Source: an uncultured Holophagales bacterium (GTDB taxonomy: Bacteria > Acidobacteriota > Thermoanaerobaculia > UBA5066). From it: a stretch of 5,977 nucleotides of DNA. Below are positions 1 through 5,932 of this stretch, piece by piece (positions within the stretch are counted from its first letter, which is position 1; the number at the start of each line of letters is the position of its first letter). The position numbers were made by a program, and so were the translations under genes. The notes under the pieces are model-generated. The model did not search any database. It was given only the letters and a program-made list of their open reading frames with translations, and was not told the DNA's origin. The stretch lies in assembly GCA_937927565.1 (NCBI GenBank), contig CALBDV010000510.1, forward strand, positions 1 through 5,977, in the 5' to 3' direction.

Positions 1-50
1 ACCTCCGGGGCGCCCTCGTCGCGCATCACGACCTTCGTCCCCACATTCAC
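1..50 (-). CDS. Possible 5' end of a divergent gene, cut by the window edge
   Basis: On the minus strand a GTG at 50-48 opens a frame that runs without a stop to the window edge. It would begin M-N-V-G-T-K-V-V-M-R-D-E-G-A-P-E. The peptide reads like a plausible soluble protein start with mixed charged and hydrophobic residues, and its direction makes it divergent from the activator gene that starts at 119. Only 16 codons are visible, no clear Shine-Dalgarno site precedes it, and GC-rich DNA often keeps several frames open by chance. I do not recognise a family. An internal ATG at 26-24 is an alternative start. If real, the roughly 68 bp up to the activator start would be a shared divergent promoter region. 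Confidence 0.3.
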   Translation of the reverse strand, partial: MNVGTKVVMRDEGAPE

Positions 51-103
51 CGCAATCCGGCGGGCCGCGGCGTCCCGGGCGCCGGCCCCGGCCGCGCTTC
101 CGC

Positions 104-109
104 TACAAT
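104..109 (+). promoter_or_regulatory. Possible -10 element for a leaderless or nearly leaderless activator mRNA
   Basis: TACAAT differs from the sigma-70 -10 consensus TATAAT at one base and stands out in very GC-rich surroundings. It ends 9 bases before the GTG start of the activator, so a transcript beginning about 7 bases after it would have almost no leader. This agrees with the absence of a Shine-Dalgarno sequence before that GTG. No recognisable -35 hexamer sits about 17 bases upstream and there is no TG extension, so the call rests on one hexamer and its position. Confidence 0.3.
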
Positions 110-118
110 GAGCTCATC

Positions 119-1891
119 GTGTTTGAGGACGACGCGGGCGGCCAGCCGACCGCCCTCTTGGAGGCCATCGGCGCGGCCGTCGTCGTGACCGACCGTTCAG
201 GGGTGATCGTGTCCCTCAGCCGGTCGGCGGAGACGCTCCTGGGGTACGGTGCCGACGAGCTGAGGGGACAGGCGGTGGAACGGCTGATTCCCGACGGGCT
301 GCGCGCCACCCACGCAAGGCACCGGGCGGCGTGGGTCGCGTCACCCGGGCCGCGTCCCATGGGACTCGGCCGCGAGCTGACCGCGGTCCGGCGCGACGGG
401 ACCGTGCTCCACGTCGACATCGGAATCGGCACGGCCCTCCTGGGGGGTGAGCTGCGGGTCGTCTGCACCCTGCACGACGTCACGCGCCTCCGCGAGCGGG
501 AGGACCGGCTCCAGGAGCTGGTCGACGCCATGCCCGGCCTCTTCTACGTCTTCGACCCCGATGGCCGCATCGTCTGGTGGAACAGGAAGGTCGAGACGGT
601 CCTCGGTTACTCGGCCGAGGAGCTGAAGGACCTCCACGTCACCGACTTCATCCACCCGGACGATCGCGAGGACGTCGCTGCCCGGATCGGTCAGGTCTTC
701 GCAGACGGGCAGGCCCGGACGGCCGAGTACCGGCTCCTCCTCAAGGACGGTCGCACCATCCCCTACGCGGGCAACGGCACCCTCTGCGAGATCGGCGGCG
801 AGCGGCGGATGGTGGGATTGACCATGGACGTCAGCCAGCTGCGCGAGGCCGAGCGCCAGCTCGAACGACGCCTCGCCGAGATCGACGCGCTGCGCCGCCA
901 GCTCGAGCTCGAGAACACGTACCTTCGCGCCGAGCACAAGGCCCACCACCAGGGCGCGATCGTCGGCGACAGCCCGGCCCTGCAGAGGGTGCTGGCCCAG
1001 GTCGCGAAGGTGGCCGGGACCTCGTCGACGGTCCTCCTGCTGGGCGAGACCGGCAGCGGTAAGGAGCTCATCGCCCGGCGCGTGCACGAGCTCAGCCCCC
1101 GCGCCGGCCGGACCATGGTCACGGTCAACTGTGCCGCCCTGCCGTCGACCCTGATGGAGAGCGAGCTCTTCGGCCGGGAGAAGGGCGCCTACACCGGCGC
1201 CGTGTCCCGGGAGGCGGGACGCTTCGAGCTCGCCGACGGCTCGACGCTGTTCCTCGACGAGGTGGGCGAGCTGCCGCTGGAGCTTCAGAGCAAGCTCCTG
1301 CGCGTGCTCCAGGAAGGGCAGTACGAGCGCGTCGGCAGCTCGCGCCCCCGCACCGTCAACGTGCGGATCATCGCCGCCACCAACCGGGACCTGGCCGAGG
1401 CCGTGCGCGAAGGCCGCTTCCGCCAGGACCTCTACTACCGGCTCAACGTCTTCCCGATCCGGGTCCCCGCGCTGCGCGAGCGGCGCGAGGACATCCCGCT
1501 CCTTGTGTGGTCGTTCGTCGAGACGATCGGCCACGAGATGGGGCTCACCATCGACACCATCTCCAGGCGCACCATGGACCGCCTGCAGGGTCACCCGTGG
1601 CCCGGCAACGTCCGAGAGCTGCGCAACGTCGTGGAGCGCTCGATGATCGGCAGCCAGGGACGCACCCTCACCCTGGCTCTCCCCGATACTGACGAACCGG
1701 TCGGCGGCGAGGCTCTCGCCCTCGACGAGGTCCAGCGCCGTCACATCCGCAAGGTCTTCGACCTCACGGGCGGCAAGATCAGCGGCACGCGGGGAGCGGC
1801 CGAGGTCCTCGGCCTCAAGCCCACCACCTTGCGCTCACGGATGGAGCGACTCGGGCTGGATCCCAGAACCGGGCGCGAGCTGACGAAATAG
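119..1891 (+). CDS. Sigma-54-dependent activator with two PAS domains (PAS-PAS-AAA+-Fis HTH)
   Basis: This 590-residue protein is a bacterial enhancer-binding protein, an ATPase that remodels sigma-54 RNA polymerase to open -24/-12 promoters. Two PAS sensor domains (about 10-122 and 132-240) are followed by a coiled-coil-like linker (about 238-272). The AAA+ domain (about 281-510) has Walker A G-E-T-G-S-G-K-E (309-316), the sigma-54 contact loop G-A-Y-T-G-A (356-361), Walker B L-F-L-D-E (377-381), sensor I A-T-N-R (420-423), candidate arginine fingers R435 and R441, and the sensor II stretch W-P-G-N-V-R-E-L (494-501). A Fis-type helix-turn-helix ends it (about 535-580). All catalytic motifs look intact; the only departure is Tyr for Phe in the GAFTGA loop. 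There is no receiver domain, transmembrane segment or kinase, so signal input is probably direct through PAS; ligand unknown. GTG at 119 is chosen because the frame has no earlier ATG, GTG or TTG and the first PAS domain starts immediately. It lies just upstream of an operon with a sigma-54 promoter candidate, its likely target. Confidence 0.96.
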   Translation: MFEDDAGGQPTALLEAIGAAVVVTDRSGVIVSLSRSAETLLGYGADELRGQAVERLIPDGLRATHARHRAAWVASPGPRPMGLGRELTAVRRDGTVLHVDIGIGTALLGGELRVVCTLHDVTRLREREDRLQELVDAMPGLFYVFDPDGRIVWWNRKVETVLGYSAEELKDLHVTDFIHPDDREDVAARIGQVFADGQARTAEYRLLLKDGRTIPYAGNGTLCEIGGERRMVGLTMDVSQLREAERQLERRLAEIDALRRQLELENTYLRAEHKAHHQGAIVGDSPALQRVLAQVAKVAGTSSTVLLLGETGSGKELIARRVHELSPRAGRTMVTVNCAALPSTLMESELFGREKGAYTGAVSREAGRFELADGSTLFLDEVGELPLELQSKLLRVLQEGQYERVGSSRPRTVNVRIIAATNRDLAEAVREGRFRQDLYYRLNVFPIRVPALRERREDIPLLVWSFVETIGHEMGLTIDTISRRTMDRLQGHPWPGNVRELRNVVERSMIGSQGRTLTLALPDTDEPVGGEALALDEVQRRHIRKVFDLTGGKISGTRGAAEVLGLKPTTLRSRMERLGLDPRTGRELTK

Positions 1892-1914
1892 CGTCAATCC
1901 TCGGTATTTCGACA
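1881..1914. promoter_or_regulatory. Dyad at the activator gene's 3' end; candidate enhancer (UAS) site
   Basis: TGACGAAATA (1881-1890) and TATTTCGACA (1905-1914) form an inverted repeat with 10-base arms, one mismatch and a 14-base spacer. Overlapping it, TGACG (1881-1885) and CGTCA (1892-1896) form a shorter perfect dyad. The site includes the stop codon of the activator and is AT-rich for this DNA. It lies about 140-155 bp upstream of the start predicted from the sigma-54 promoter, a normal distance for activator binding followed by DNA looping. It could instead be a weak RNA hairpin at the activator's 3' end; no run of U follows, so a classical terminator is less likely. Binding is inferred. 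Confidence 0.35.
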
Positions 1915-2014
1915 CCCTGGGAGTCGTTTCCCCCTTCTGTTGCCGGCCTGCGCCTATTCCAGAAAGTGTTGAACTGGCGAGGTTTCCGCGTCGAGTCCTG
2001 TCGTCGCCGCCGCT

Positions 2015-2030
2015 CGGCACGCATCGTGCG
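2015..2030 (+). promoter_or_regulatory. Sigma-54 (-24/-12) promoter candidate for the barrel-ABM-sulfatase operon
   Basis: The sequence reads CGGCACG, four bases, then GTGCG. Against the sigma-54 consensus TGGCACG-N4-TTGC it matches six of seven bases in the -24 block and three of four in the -12 block. The invariant GG (2016-2017) and GC (2028-2029) are exactly 10 bases apart. Transcription would begin near 2041, leaving a leader of about 50 bases before the ATG at 2091. A sigma-54 activator encoded immediately upstream strengthens the call. A second GG-N10-GC at 1975-1989 is a poorer match. I saw no convincing sigma-70 promoter in the intergenic region. Confidence 0.65.
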
Positions 2031-2077
2031 GTAACGGGCGGAGCCCTCCGAGAGAACTCACGGAACCGGGGCGCCCG

Positions 2078-2086
2078 AAAGGAGGG
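2078..2086 (+). promoter_or_regulatory. Very strong ribosome binding site for the barrel gene, with a possible masking partner in the leader
   Basis: AAAGGAGGG is a near-complete complement of the 16S rRNA 3' end and sits 4 bases before the ATG at 2091 (core GGAGG to ATG, 5 bases), which fixes that start. CCCTCC at 2044-2049 is an exact complement of GGAGGG at 2081-2086 and would be at about +4 to +9 of a transcript starting at 2041. Pairing would hide the site behind a loop of 31 bases that itself holds the palindrome GGGCGCCC (2069-2076). The binding site is well supported. The masking fold is a suggestion from base complementarity only. Confidence 0.8.
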
Positions 2087-2090
2087 ATCC

Positions 2091-2957
2091 ATGAGATCCC
2101 ATCGTCTCTTTCCAGTTGTCGCTCCGGCCATCGTCCTGCTCTTCCTGCTCGGCGCCCGGCAGGGTGCCTCCCAGAGTGCTTCGGACTTCACGACCGTCAA
2201 GGGGATGGACGAGAGGTTTCGCCTCGACCTGGGAGGTTTCTTCCAGTCGTTCGAGACGACGATCCGGGTCGACTCCGCGGAGTACGGACTCGGGACCGAG
2301 ATCGCCCTCGAGGACGATCTCGGCCTCGACTCGAACCAGGCCAACTTCCGGGCTGACGGATACTGGCGCTTCGGCCGGCACGGGAGGCTCGACTTTTCCT
2401 ACACGGGCTGGAACCGCCGCGCGGAGCGCGTGATCGACCGCGACATCACGATCGACGACACCGTCTACCACGCCGGGGCGACGCTGGACTCCCGGCTCCG
2501 GGTCTCGCTCGCCGAGCTGTACTACGGCTACTCGTTCTGGAATACGCCCCGGTTCGAGGCCGGCGTGCAGCTCGGGGCCACGGTGCTCTTCAACAAGGTC
2601 AACTTCGACGGCTCCGGGACGATCTCGAGCCCGGACGGGTCGGCCTCCGGCTCTGTCTCCAGCGAGAGCCGCAGCCTGGTCGCGCCCGTGCCGGCGATCG
2701 GCATCCAGGCCCGGTACACGATCGTCCCCCGGCTGCTCGTCAGCGGCAGGATCAGGGGCATGGGCGTCACCATCGACAACATCAAGGGCAGCGTCCAGGA
2801 GGGGAGGGTGGCCCTCGACTACTACCCCTGGAAAAACGTTGGGTTCGGGGCGGCCTACGACTACATGGACATCAAGGTCACGAAGGTGAACGACCCCACC
2901 GTCGAGTTCGAGTACGAGTACAGCGGACCGATGGCGTACCTCTCCCTCGTCTTCTAG
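2091..2957 (+). CDS. Exported outer-membrane beta-barrel protein, unknown cargo
   Basis: The 288-residue product starts with a Sec signal peptide: a basic n-region (M-R-S-H-R), a hydrophobic core at about 6-22 and a small-residue cleavage zone near 25-30. The mature part is mostly alternating polar/hydrophobic segments rich in Tyr, Phe and Trp, for example about 43-60, 87-108, 138-150, 153-172, 192-208, 211-228 and 237-262. It ends Y-L-S-L-V-F, with the terminal phenylalanine and spaced hydrophobics that the BAM complex recognises. An acidic stretch, L-E-D-D-L-G-L-D (about 73-80), then Y-W-R-F-G-R-H-G (91-98) and a strand, resembles a pattern in many uncharacterised proteobacterial barrels of 250-300 residues. 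A Gly/Ser-rich segment (about 173-192) looks like an external loop. It is the first gene of a likely three-gene transcript ending in an arylsulfatase, so a channel or surface role for a sulfated substrate is possible. That role is inference; the barrel call is firm. The ATG has an excellent ribosome binding site. Confidence 0.88.
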   Translation: MRSHRLFPVVAPAIVLLFLLGARQGASQSASDFTTVKGMDERFRLDLGGFFQSFETTIRVDSAEYGLGTEIALEDDLGLDSNQANFRADGYWRFGRHGRLDFSYTGWNRRAERVIDRDITIDDTVYHAGATLDSRLRVSLAELYYGYSFWNTPRFEAGVQLGATVLFNKVNFDGSGTISSPDGSASGSVSSESRSLVAPVPAIGIQARYTIVPRLLVSGRIRGMGVTIDNIKGSVQEGRVALDYYPWKNVGFGAAYDYMDIKVTKVNDPTVEFEYEYSGPMAYLSLVF

Positions 2958-2983
2958 CCCGACCAGGTGACGCCGTACGCACC

Positions 2984-3544
2984 GTGAAGTCTCCGACTCC
3001 TCCCCCTCCGCCGGACGTTCCACCCGCCCGGGCCGGAGTTCCGTCCCGGCGGCCCCCCTCGGGCCCAGTGGATCCGCTCCCGGTGGTCAGCTGCACTCTC
3101 CGCATGACGTTTCGACCCGAGAGCCGGGAGGAGGCCTTGCTGGTTCTTCGCTCGCTGACGGGGCCGGTGAGGTCGCAGCCGGGATGCACCCAGACGCTTC
3201 TCATGCGCGACGTGCAGGAAGACGCCCGGATCACGTGGGTCTCGCGCTGGCGATCGCGGTCGGACCTCGACGGCCACCTCCGGTCCAGGCACTTCCACCG
3301 CCTCGCGACGGTCATGGAGCTCGCATCGGAACGCCCCGACATCCTGTTCGAGCGCAGCAGCGACTTCCGCGGACTCGACCTCGTAGACGAGGTCCTCGCG
3401 GGCTCAGCCCCCCTCACCGGCACTCGCACACAGCTTTTCAACCCGGCGGACCCCGAGAACGCGAAAGAGCTCTCGCCCGATATGGCATCTGCCATCGGTC
3501 AAGGGTCCGCCGACAGCCTCCGGTCTCGAAAGGAGCGTTCATGA
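2984..3544 (+). CDS. ABM-domain protein (antibiotic biosynthesis monooxygenase / YgiN-like) with extra N- and C-terminal tails
   Basis: The centre of this 186-residue protein (about 35-123) has the ferredoxin-like ABM pattern: a first strand and helix (S-C-T-L-R-M-T-F, then an R-E-E-A-L-L-V-L-R-S-L helix), Q-P-G-C-T near 65-69, the strand I-T-W-V-S-R-W (83-89), then H-L-R-S-R-H-F at 98-104. The family includes cofactor-free quinol monooxygenases and haem-degrading enzymes. Its usual size is about 100 residues and members often dimerise. Here a Pro-rich tail of about 30 residues precedes the domain and about 60 mostly polar residues follow. The strand before the conserved Trp has Ser87 where many members have Glu, so activity is uncertain. 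No signal peptide is visible, so it is probably cytoplasmic. GTG 2984 has only a weak AGGTGA at 2965-2970; starts near Val29, Val34, Val35 or Met41 would remove the Pro-rich tail. It lies 26 bp after the barrel gene, and its TGA overlaps the sulfatase ATG. An inferred role is oxidation of, or protection against, an aromatic product. Confidence 0.8.
   Translation: MKSPTPPPPPDVPPARAGVPSRRPPSGPVDPLPVVSCTLRMTFRPESREEALLVLRSLTGPVRSQPGCTQTLLMRDVQEDARITWVSRWRSRSDLDGHLRSRHFHRLATVMELASERPDILFERSSDFRGLDLVDEVLAGSAPLTGTRTQLFNPADPENAKELSPDMASAIGQGSADSLRSRKERS
3482..3495. repeat. Short perfect inverted repeat before the sulfatase gene
   Basis: ATGGCA (3482-3487) and TGCCAT (3490-3495) are perfect inverted repeats separated by two bases. 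As RNA this can form a five-pair stem with an A-U-C-U loop. It lies inside the poorly structured 3' end of the ABM gene, 45 bases before the sulfatase ATG. It might be a mRNA stem near the coupled start or a small operator. A six-base dyad can also arise by chance, so no function is claimed. Confidence 0.3.
3529..3535 (+). promoter_or_regulatory. Ribosome binding site at the ATGA overlap; fixes the sulfatase start
   Basis: AAAGGAG sits 5 bases before the ATG at 3541 and is embedded in the last codons of the ABM gene. The two genes share ATGA (3541-3544), the classic layout for translational coupling by re-initiation. This decides the sulfatase start: its frame is open back to 3184, but residues from the region before 3541 are Arg/Pro-rich frame shadow, whereas a signal peptide begins exactly at this ATG. 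Confidence 0.85.
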
Positions 3545-5904
3545 CACGTAAACTGTCCACAGCCTTCTGGATGGCTCCCATCCTGCTGGCCAGCTCGGTC
3601 GGGGCTGCTTCCGGGGCGCAGGAGAAGCTCGACCGAACGGTCCTTCCGATCCAGGAACCGAAGGCACCGACCTACAGCGCTCTCGACGCTCGCGACGTCA
3701 CGCCTCCGTCGCGCTTCGAGGTCAAGGCACCCGCGGGAGCGCCCAACGTCGTGATCGTGCTGATCGACGACATCGGATTCGGCGGCCCCAGCACGTTCGG
3801 CGGTCCGATCCAGACGCCGACCCTGGATCGGCTCGCCGGGTCCGGGCTTCGCTACAACAACTTCCACACCACCGCGCTGTGCTCACCGACCCGCAACGCT
3901 CTGAAGACCGGCCGGAACCACCACACCACCAACACCGGCTCGATCATGGAGACCGCGACGGCCTTCCCCGGCAACACCGGAAAGGTCCCGAACGGCGTGG
4001 CCCCGCTGGCCGAAATGCTCCGGCTGAACGGCTACAGCACCGGAGCCTTCGGCAAGTGGCACGAAACGGCCGCCTGGGAGACGAGCGTGTCGGGCCCCTT
4101 CGATCGCTGGCCCACGCATCAGGGGTTCGACAAGTTCTACGGGTTCATCGGAGGTGAGACCGATCAATGGTATCCGCTCGTCTACGACGGCGTGACCAAG
4201 GTCGATCCGCCGAAGACCGAGGGCTACCACTTCACCGTCGACATGACCAACCAGGCCATCAACTGGGTCAAGGCCCAGCAGTCGATGACGCCCGACAAGC
4301 CCTTCTTCGTCTACTTCGCCACGGGTGCCGTCCACGCACCGCACCATGTGCCCAGGGAGTGGGCGGACAAGTACAAGGGCCGGTTCGACGCGGGCTGGGA
4401 CAAGGTCCGGCAGGAGACCTTCGAACGGCAGAAGAAGCTCGGTGTGATCCCTGCGAGCACCCAGCTGGCTCCGAAGCCGGAGGACATCAAGAACTGGGAC
4501 ACGCTGCCCGCGGACCAGCGACGGCTCTTCGCGCGCCAGGCCGAGGTCTTCGCCGGATTCCTGGCGCAGACCGATTATGAGGTCGGCCGATTCGTGAAGG
4601 CGCTCGAAGGCATCGGCGAGATGGACAACACGCTGTTCATCTATATCGCGGGCGACAACGGAACCAGCGCCGAGGGTGGCTTCGTCGGCATGTATAACGA
4701 GATGACCTACTTCAACGGTGTGACGGAGAAGGTCGAGGACCTCATCCCGCTGATCGACAAGTGGGGCGGCCCGGAGACCTTCCCGCACATGGCTGCCGGT
4801 TGGGCCGTGGCCTTCGACTCGCCCTTCTCCTGGACCAAGCAGGTGGCTTCGGACTTCGGCGGCACCCGCAACGGTGCGGTCATCCACTGGCCCCGGGGCA
4901 TCAAGGCCAGGGGCGAGATGCGCAGCCAGTTCTCACACGTCATCGACGTCGCCCCCACGATCCTGGAAGCGGCCCACCTGCCGGAGCCGAAGATCGTCAA
5001 CGGCACGCCGCAGACGCCGATCGAGGGCGTCAGCATGGCGTATACCTTCGACGATCCGAACGCGGCGGAGCGACACACCACACAGTACTTCGAGATGTTC
5101 GGCAATCGCGCGATCTATCACGACGGCTGGCTCGCCCGAACTCTCCACCGCGCGCCCTGGCAGACGGGAAAGCAGAAGCCGCTCCAGTCCGACGTCTGGG
5201 ACCTGTACGACGTGAAGAGTGACTTCAGCCTCGCCAGGAACCTCGCGGCCGAGAATCCGCAGAAGCTGAAGGAGCTCCAGGCTCTCTTCATGAAGGAGGC
5301 CGAGAAGTACCACGTCCTGCCGATCGACGACCGGACGATCGAGCGCACGAACCCGGCCCTCGCCGGCCGGCCCGACCTGCTCGGTGACCGCACCTCCCTC
5401 ACGCTCTACGAGGGGATGCAGGGCATGCTGGAGAACACGTTCATGAACGTGAAGAACCGGTCCAGCAAGATCACGGCCGAGCTCGACATCCCGGCCGGCG
5501 GCGCCAACGGGGCGATCCTCTCGCAGGGTGGACGCTTCGGCGGATGGTCGCTCTACATGAAGGACGGAAAGCCGGCCTACACCTACAACTTCCTCGGGCT
5601 CGAGCGCTACACCGTCGCCGCTCCCGCCGCACTTCCGGCCGGGCCGGCCACCGTCACCCTCGCCTTCGACTACGACGGCGGTGGTGCCGGCAAGGGCGGC
5701 AAGGCGACGCTCTACGTGAACGGAGCACCCGTGGCGGAGGGGCGTGTGGAGAAGACCCAGCCCAACATCTTCTCGGCGGACGAGACGGCCGACGTCGGCC
5801 TCGACAACCAGACTCCCGTCGCGGAAGGCATCGGCGTCGGCGCCGAGACGCGTTTCACCGGCAGCATCAAGGAGATCACCCTCGAGGTGAAGCCTGTGAA
5901 GTAG
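3541..5904 (+). CDS. Exported long-type arylsulfatase (formylglycine-dependent, sulfatase family S1)
   Basis: The 787-residue enzyme should hydrolyse sulfate esters, releasing sulfate and an alcohol or phenol, outside the cytoplasm. A Sec signal peptide (about 1-26: M-T-R-K, hydrophobic core 9-20, A-A-S-G-A cleavage zone) precedes the sulfatase fold (about 68-600). The signature C-S-P-T-R (114-118) continues to L-K-T-G-R (121-125); Cys114 should be converted to formylglycine. Likely metal and active-site residues are Asp76-Asp77, Asp372-Asn373 (in G-D-N-G), Arg118, Lys172 and His174 (in G-K-W-H), His265 (in V-H-A-P) and Lys433. All expected motifs look intact. A beta-rich C-terminal module (about 618-785) resembles that of the other arylsulfatases of about 780 residues, such as the mycobacterial AtsA/AtsD type. 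The first ATG with a good ribosome binding site overlaps the ABM stop, so it is probably translated with that gene. The maturase that makes formylglycine is not in the window. Substrate is unknown: arylsulfatase by similarity, but alkyl or steroid sulfates are possible. Phosphonate hydrolase is less likely given the CSPTR context and domain layout. Confidence 0.95.
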   Translation: MTRKLSTAFWMAPILLASSVGAASGAQEKLDRTVLPIQEPKAPTYSALDARDVTPPSRFEVKAPAGAPNVVIVLIDDIGFGGPSTFGGPIQTPTLDRLAGSGLRYNNFHTTALCSPTRNALKTGRNHHTTNTGSIMETATAFPGNTGKVPNGVAPLAEMLRLNGYSTGAFGKWHETAAWETSVSGPFDRWPTHQGFDKFYGFIGGETDQWYPLVYDGVTKVDPPKTEGYHFTVDMTNQAINWVKAQQSMTPDKPFFVYFATGAVHAPHHVPREWADKYKGRFDAGWDKVRQETFERQKKLGVIPASTQLAPKPEDIKNWDTLPADQRRLFARQAEVFAGFLAQTDYEVGRFVKALEGIGEMDNTLFIYIAGDNGTSAEGGFVGMYNEMTYFNGVTEKVEDLIPLIDKWGGPETFPHMAAGWAVAFDSPFSWTKQVASDFGGTRNGAVIHWPRGIKARGEMRSQFSHVIDVAPTILEAAHLPEPKIVNGTPQTPIEGVSMAYTFDDPNAAERHTTQYFEMFGNRAIYHDGWLARTLHRAPWQTGKQKPLQSDVWDLYDVKSDFSLARNLAAENPQKLKELQALFMKEAEKYHVLPIDDRTIERTNPALAGRPDLLGDRTSLTLYEGMQGMLENTFMNVKNRSSKITAELDIPAGGANGAILSQGGRFGGWSLYMKDGKPAYTYNFLGLERYTVAAPAALPAGPATVTLAFDYDGGGAGKGGKATLYVNGAPVAEGRVEKTQPNIFSADETADVGLDNQTPVAEGIGVGAETRFTGSIKEITLEVKPVK

Positions 5905-5932
5905 GGCTCTCCGACGCCTCTTCGACTCGTGA

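Noticed and set aside
108..188. ATG at 108 as start of the activator or of a small upstream peptide
   Set aside because: It is out of frame with the activator and stops after 26 codons with an Arg/Ser-rich product. It also overlaps the TACAAT hexamer.
341..1744. Minus-strand open frame of 467 codons across the activator gene
   Set aside because: It lies wholly antisense to a protein with complete PAS, AAA+ and Fis motifs. Its composition (runs of Asp, Gly, Leu, Val and His with no motif) is typical of the antisense shadow of a GC-rich gene.
1910..1926. CGAC / GTCG inverted repeat in the intergenic region as a terminator
   Set aside because: The arms are only four bases and no U tract follows a stable stem. 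A pyrimidine run follows, but the hairpin is too weak to call.
1975..1989. Second GG-N10-GC sequence (TGGCGAG, then CCGC) as a sigma-54 promoter
   Set aside because: Only seven of eleven consensus bases match, and such spacing is frequent by chance in GC-rich DNA. The site at 2015-2030 is clearly better and closer to the gene.
2058..3023. Minus-strand open frame of 321 codons over the barrel gene
   Set aside because: It is antisense to a gene with a signal peptide, barrel strands, terminal Phe and a perfect ribosome binding site. The translated product looks like low-complexity shadow.
3184..3540. N-terminal extension of the sulfatase frame by 119 residues
   Set aside because: The extension is Arg/Pro/His-rich, overlaps the ABM gene in another frame, and would bury the signal peptide. 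The ATG at 3541 has its own strong ribosome binding site.
3883..4887. Minus-strand open frame of 334 codons across the sulfatase gene
   Set aside because: It is fully antisense to the conserved catalytic core of the sulfatase and has no recognisable domain or ribosome binding site.
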